64,000 bases of DNA from JAGTVG01 sp964543195. Lineage in GTDB: Bacteria > Bacteroidota > Bacteroidia > Cytophagales > Cyclobacteriaceae. Position numbers and translations under genes: made by a program. The stretch lies in contig CAZIXF010000012.1 of NCBI GenBank assembly GCA_964543195.1, positions 35,700-99,699 of the forward strand. The letters run 5' to 3'. This document shows, piece after piece, positions 60,251-64,000 of this stretch (positions within the stretch are counted from its first letter, which is position 1; each line of letters opens with the position of its first letter). The notes beneath the pieces are model-generated. The model did not search any database. It saw only the letters and a list, made by a program, of their open reading frames with translations, and was not told where the DNA came from.

Positions 60251-62389
60251 ATGACAAGATTACCCATTTGGCTGGGTCTGGTTTTTGCCTGGGGCCTGGC
60301 TGGAGCTCAGGATGTACAGTGGGCTTCGAGCGTTCTGGATTTTTCATCCCAATTATCGGATTATGAATATGCAGCCAGCCAGGTTCTTGACAAACCCGAT
60401 GTTTTGCCCAATCCCGAAGATAATCCGAATGCATGGCTTCCCGATAATCCTGACCGGATCTCATTTATAAAGGTTGGGTTCGATGAGCCCATGAGTATTG
60501 AACAGATTGCGGTGGCCGAATCCTATCATCCGGGGGCCGTGTACCAGATTTTTTTATATGAGCCCAATGGAAACGAACATCTTTTAACCACATTGAATCC
60601 TCGTGAACTGGAAGTAAAAGGGAGAATGCTGAATATTTATGTAAACAAAACTCCCTATGAAGTAAGCGCTGTGAAAGTAGTGATCGATGGAAGTAAGGTG
60701 CCCGGTTATAATGCGATAGATGCAATAGGGATTTCAGGAACAAAGGTACCTGTTGTTGCTGAGCGGGATATCGCATTGAGAAGGAACCCCGGACTGGATG
60801 AAGAATCTCTGCCCTTGAATTATTCTGCAGGCGAATCCGATACGAGGCCTGTTTTTGTAAAAAAGCTGAATCAACTTTTTTTTACCAGGGGGTTCAGTCC
60901 GGAAAATGCGGGTCTGGATACGGATCCCGGAGATATCTGGTTTGCCGAACTGAACCGGTCCACTGGAAATTGGAAGCAGGCTGCTCCGCTTCCCGGATCG
61001 GTGAACAATATCGGATTAAGTACGGTGGGAGGTTATTTCGAAATGGATGGACGGGAATACCTTCTGCTGGGCAACATATCCGGAAAAGTGAATAAAGTGA
61101 CCTCCAATCTGGTACTGGTCACCCAGAAAAACAGACTATGGGAAAATTTTTATGAACAGAAAATAAGAAGGGATAATATCGCTTCCTTTGATGCGGATTA
61201 TGCCATGGCTGGAAATGGTGCCGTACTTTTTATTTCTACGCTTCGCTACGATACGGAAGGAGGAAGGGATCTGTACATCAGTTATCGGGATGGAAATAAT
61301 AAATGGAGTGAGCCGGAAAATATGGGAGAGGAGATCAATACTGCTCATCATGAATATTCCCCGTTTTATTCGGAATCTGAAAAAGCATTGTATTTTTCTA
61401 CTGCCGGTTATTCAAGTTACGGGCAGGGAGATATATATCGCGTTATCAGGCAGGATGACTCCTGGACCAACTGGTCGGTACCGGAAAATATCGGACCGGA
61501 TGTCAACACCGGGTTTGATGAAAAGTATTTTTACTTCGACGAAGAGGACGAGCACGCCTATTTCGCCCGATCCGGTGAAGACAGTGTTTATCGTATTGTC
61601 AGAATCGACCGTCCCCGGTACATGGAACCTACTCCCATGGTCGTACTCAGGGGTAAGGTTTCGGATGCAGAATCGGGAGAACCGCTGAATGCTGAGATTT
61701 CCGTTGACCTGTTACCTGAAAATAATCCTTTCGGGATTACCATAGCAGATCAGTCCGGAGGTGAATATGAGATCCAGTTGCCTTCAGGAAATCAATACCG
61801 GGTGACCAGCGAAAAGGAGGGGTTCGAACCTTACCAGATTAAGGTGGCACTTGAAAATAAAGACCAATCATATGGATATGAGCTGGATATCCCCCTGGTG
61901 GCAATGGGTAAATCCCAGCCTTCAGATACCGGACCGATAGCCGAAGCAGAAGCAGGGGAAACTACCGATCCGGGATTGATTGCCGGTGAACAGGAAGCTT
62001 TTTCTGATACAGAGGAAGCGGATGACGGACGGGATCGCGAAACGTCGGGCACCTCATCCGTCAGCGATGTAGTTTTTGATTTCAATTCGGTAGAGCCGGT
62101 GGAAGCGTCTCTACCCATACTGGACAGGATAGCGGATTTTCTTTCAGTTTATCCGGATGTGAAAATAGAAATTGCCGGATTTACCGATCATATCGGCAGT
62201 GAACTATTTAATGCGGATCTGGCCACAAAGAGGGCCATATCGGTTAAAAATTATCTTGTTAAGGCAGGCATATCCGCAAAAAGAATAAAAGTGATCGGTT
62301 TCGGCGAGAAAATGCCTTTGATCGTTTCGAATGACATCAGGGATCTGCAGGTAAACAGACGGGTTGAATTCAACTTTACAAGATATTAA
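60251..62389 (+). CDS. OmpA-family protein with PD40 (WD40-like) repeats
   Basis: Exported protein of 712 residues. Signal peptide to about residue 20; an N-terminal discoidin-like or galactose-binding region with PDNPDRISFIKVGFDEPMSIEQIAVAESYHPGAVYQIFLY (about 60-155); beta-propeller-type PD40 repeats (about 190-450) with FFTRGF, YFSTAGYSSYGQGDIYRV and YFARSGEDSVYRI; a carboxypeptidase-regulatory-like domain (about 460-540); and a C-terminal OmpA domain. The low-complexity acidic linker at about 560-600 joins the last two. Such proteins occur near gliding/type IX secretion or cell-wall genes; none are seen here. Confidence 0.82.
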   Translation: MTRLPIWLGLVFAWGLAGAQDVQWASSVLDFSSQLSDYEYAASQVLDKPDVLPNPEDNPNAWLPDNPDRISFIKVGFDEPMSIEQIAVAESYHPGAVYQIFLYEPNGNEHLLTTLNPRELEVKGRMLNIYVNKTPYEVSAVKVVIDGSKVPGYNAIDAIGISGTKVPVVAERDIALRRNPGLDEESLPLNYSAGESDTRPVFVKKLNQLFFTRGFSPENAGLDTDPGDIWFAELNRSTGNWKQAAPLPGSVNNIGLSTVGGYFEMDGREYLLLGNISGKVNKVTSNLVLVTQKNRLWENFYEQKIRRDNIASFDADYAMAGNGAVLFISTLRYDTEGGRDLYISYRDGNNKWSEPENMGEEINTAHHEYSPFYSESEKALYFSTAGYSSYGQGDIYRVIRQDDSWTNWSVPENIGPDVNTGFDEKYFYFDEEDEHAYFARSGEDSVYRIVRIDRPRYMEPTPMVVLRGKVSDAESGEPLNAEISVDLLPENNPFGITIADQSGGEYEIQLPSGNQYRVTSEKEGFEPYQIKVALENKDQSYGYELDIPLVAMGKSQPSDTGPIAEAEAGETTDPGLIAGEQEAFSDTEEADDGRDRETSGTSSVSDVVFDFNSVEPVEASLPILDRIADFLSVYPDVKIEIAGFTDHIGSELFNADLATKRAISVKNYLVKAGISAKRIKVIGFGEKMPLIVSNDIRDLQVNRRVEFNFTRY

Positions 62390-62803
62390 TACGAGTCCAA
62401 AATCAACCCCATTTTTTCTTTCTCTTAATTATGAGGCAAACCTGAGCCAGCCCAACCGGTTTCAGGGATTTCCGTGATATCAAATATCAAGCACAATATC
62501 ATTTGCGGGTTATTTTCTAACAAAAATGAACCGCAGGGCACCACCCTGAGTGATCCGTCATAAGGACGATGCTAAAGCCTGTCCCACGGCTGATAAGCAG
62601 GCCCTGTCCCTTTGATAAGCAAGCAAGGGTCTGTCGTATTTGGAGGTTTCTCAACCCTTATTTCCCGGAATACTGACAGAGACAATTCCTTTATGACAAT
62701 TTGACCTTATATGCTGACTTTTTTTTTAAAAAAATAGTATGGCATGATTTATGAAGATTTGTTCATATGTAATAAATTTGTAAAGCATAAATTTTATGAT
62801 CAA
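62390..62803. other. Intergenic region with short direct repeats and repeated TGAC motifs
   Basis: About 410 bases with no gene I can support. It contains a small hairpin (CAGGG 62534-62538/CCCTG 62544-62548), an imperfect direct repeat of CCTGTCCC followed by TGATAAGCA (62578-62599 and 62603-62621), and four TGAC occurrences (62674, 62694, 62702, 62715) before the redox-protein gene, which may belong to its promoter. Confidence 0.4.
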
Positions 62804-63388
62804 ATGGCAGTTGAAGCAATAAATTCACATCAGGATCTGATAGAAAAGATTGATGGTAAACCCAGGGCCTACCTTCTGCTTTATAAGGAAGGGTCGGAAC
62901 AAAGCGAATGTGCCAGAAAAAACATTGAAGCGGTGGCTAATGAAAATAAAGAAGCGAATATGTACACGGCCAACGTGAAAGAGGTTCGGGATATTCACGT
63001 ACAGTATGGCATATCCACCGTGCCTACCCTGATAGAATTTGATAAGGGAGAATACAGGAATACTTTCAAGGGTTGTCATCAGAAGGATTTTTACCAGACC
63101 TTGCTGGATCATATTATCTTTGAAGCCAAAGCGGCAGAAAGACCGCAGAAGAGTGTAACGGTGTATACCACCCCTTCTTGTCCATGGTGTACAACCCTGA
63201 AAACATACCTCCGGAAAAATGGTGTAAGGTTTACGGATATCGATGTATCGAGAGACCAGAATGCCGCACAGGATATGATCAGAAAAAGCGGTCAGCAGGG
63301 GGTACCCCAAACCGATATTAACGGAGAGATGATCATAGGTTTCGATCAGAAAAGAATTAATCAATTGTTGGAAATTAAATCGAATTAG
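62804..63388 (+). CDS. Thioredoxin-fold/glutaredoxin fusion protein
   Basis: I use the ATG at 62804 (194 residues); the frame is open from 62744, but the extra 20 residues do not resemble a thioredoxin start. The N-terminal thioredoxin-like domain (to about 105) has YLLLYKEGSEQSEC in place of the WCGPC site, so its CxxC is missing, though IHVQYGISTVPTLIEF with the cis-Pro is kept. The C-terminal domain is a glutaredoxin with active CPWC (YTTPSCPWCTTLK) and GQQGVPQTDING. The intact site is probably the only redox centre. It is 2 bases upstream of the GroES-like gene. Confidence 0.8.
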   Translation: MAVEAINSHQDLIEKIDGKPRAYLLLYKEGSEQSECARKNIEAVANENKEANMYTANVKEVRDIHVQYGISTVPTLIEFDKGEYRNTFKGCHQKDFYQTLLDHIIFEAKAAERPQKSVTVYTTPSCPWCTTLKTYLRKNGVRFTDIDVSRDQNAAQDMIRKSGQQGVPQTDINGEMIIGFDQKRINQLLEIKSN

Positions 63389-63390
63389 AA

Positions 63391-63678
63391 ATGAGAGAAT
63401 TACAACCGGTCAATCAGAATGTGATTTTGGATATTTCCGAAGAAGCTGCAGAGCAAAAAACAGCAAGCGGTATTATCATTCCCGATACGGCCAGGGAAAA
63501 GCCGAAGTTTGCCAAGGTGGTGGCTTTAAGTAATATTGAAGGTCCCGAAATTGCCGTGGGCGATACCGTTTTTTATAAGGAATTTTCGGGAACAGAAATT
63601 GAAATGGATGGGGCCAAATATCTTGTTGTTCCTTATGCCGACGTCTTGGCCAAAATCGTAGAAACCGAAGAGATTTAG
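63391..63678 (+). CDS. GroES-like co-chaperonin without adjacent groEL
   Basis: A 95-residue cpn10-family protein: the N-terminal LQPVNQNVILDISEEAAEQKTASGIIIPDTAREKPKFAKVVAL, the GDTVFYKEFSGTEIEMDGAKYLVVPYADVLAKI end. The mobile loop and dome regions are present. It starts 2 bases after the redox protein and is not followed by groEL within the window, so it could be a second GroES or the start of an interrupted groESL arrangement; what follows the window would tell. Confidence 0.82.
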   Translation: MRELQPVNQNVILDISEEAAEQKTASGIIIPDTAREKPKFAKVVALSNIEGPEIAVGDTVFYKEFSGTEIEMDGAKYLVVPYADVLAKIVETEEI

Positions 63679-63781
63679 AAGATTTCCGGTGCATGGATTA
63701 ATTGCGTTGGAATGGCCTTCCTGACCGAGATAGTCATCCAGGAGGGATCTCTTATGCATTATCTGCATACTACCAGGGTTA

Positions 63782-63821
63782 CTCCAGGAAGACAACCTGG
63801 TTCCGGATTGTCTTCCTGGAG
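63782..63821. repeat. Perfect inverted repeat near window end
   Basis: CTCCAGGAAGACAA (63782-63795) and TTGTCTTCCTGGAG (63808-63821) are perfect 14-base arms with a 12-base loop. The right arm is also the start of the tandem repeat. It might act as a terminator for the GroES-like gene, about 105 bases downstream, but it has no T-run. Confidence 0.6.
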
Positions 63822-63897
63822 GGATCCCGTTGGTTTAGTATCATCATCTTCGGATTGTCTTCCAGCAGGGATCCCGTTGGTTTAGTATCATCATCTT
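63804..63897. repeat. Two tandem copies of a 47-bp unit
   Basis: Units 63804-63850 and 63851-63897 each start CGGATTGTCTTCC and end GGGATCCCGTTGGTTTAG followed by TATCATCATCTT; they differ only in a few bases after CGGATTGTCTTCC (TGG versus AGC). A weaker copy of the middle part is seen at about 63731-63755 (GTCATCCAGGAGGGATC). No function is known to me. Confidence 0.8.
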
Positions 63898-64000
63898 TCT
63901 GTCCTTCCTAAGGATTTTAAAAATTTAATTCGTTGTGTGAATTAGATAATTAACCCGAAAAATTCATAAATTTTTCGCCCGAAGGGCCGATTAAGCGCAA

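Larger units (their letters stand above)
63679..64000. other. Non-coding end of the window with repeats
   Basis: About 320 bases after the GroES-like gene. It holds the tandem 47-base repeat and the hairpin listed separately, and then AT-rich sequence up to the window end. No gene is supported. Confidence 0.5.

Noticed and set aside
1..64000. CRISPR array, tRNA/rRNA genes, prophage, insertion sequences, toxin-antitoxin or defence systems
   Set aside because: I looked for evenly spaced repeats, tRNA-like cloverleaf motifs, transposase DDE/Y1 motifs and phage structural genes and saw none. The holin-family gene alone is not evidence of a prophage.

Overview
The window is chromosomal DNA from a member of the Bacteroidota, most likely an anaerobic or facultative Bacteroidales/Marinilabiliales-type organism. 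This is inferred from gene content: miaB followed by a sigma-54 activator, a DUF2795 micro-protein, a TPR histidine kinase, NrfD-type sulfur respiration genes, GH29 enzymes and OmpA/PD40 proteins. Recognisable Shine-Dalgarno sequences are scarce, and the promoter of the ribosomal protein cluster is a perfect TTTG-N19-TAnnTTTG. Coding density is high. I found no tRNA, rRNA, CRISPR array, prophage or intact insertion sequence.

Layout. 1-8.1 kb, mostly minus strand: sigma-54 regulator (cut by the window edge), miaB, pabB, a YceI-like lipoprotein, xseBA and a TPR histidine kinase. 8.1-11 kb is looser and AT-rich: a DoxX-like protein, a conserved envelope protein, what looks like a decayed relic of penicillin-binding protein 1C, and a DUF2795 protein. 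11-24.3 kb is housekeeping: ispD, queA, a MacB/FtsX-type permease, recA, an outer-membrane protein plus metallo-aminopeptidase pair, a PhoB/PhoR-like two-component system, a D-2-hydroxyacid dehydrogenase, a TIGR04282-type transferase, an NTPase, mobA and miaA.

25.3-31.4 kb is the most coherent accessory block, a seven-gene minus-strand operon: a Tat-exported molybdopterin oxidoreductase, a 4Fe-4S subunit, an NrfD membrane subunit, two YeeE/YedE sulfur transporters and two membrane-anchored rhodanese-fold proteins that both lack the catalytic cysteine. It probably respires thiosulfate, polysulfide or sulfur. An FNR-like palindrome lies upstream, and mobA is 6 kb away. A c-type-haem DUF3365 lipoprotein precedes it.

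32.5-39.7 kb is a carbohydrate block: a Gfo/Idh/MocA oxidoreductase, three tandem GH29-like proteins with progressively lost substrate-site histidines, an SMP-30-type lactonase and one canonical secreted alpha-L-fucosidase. 39.7-47.2 kb: proBA, small membrane proteins, a Nudix hydrolase, an RluA-type pseudouridine synthase, and the cluster rplM-rpsI-rpsB-tsf, in which S2 carries a long charged repeat tail. 47.2-55.9 kb, minus strand: a glycosyltransferase operon, a membrane ferredoxin/FAD oxidoreductase pair and a SulP transporter. 56-63.7 kb, plus strand: folA, xylBA, two OmpA-family proteins, a thioredoxin/glutaredoxin fusion and a lone GroES-like gene. The last 300 bases hold tandem 47-bp repeats and a perfect hairpin.

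All family assignments come from reading motifs and from recalled family knowledge. No database search was run.
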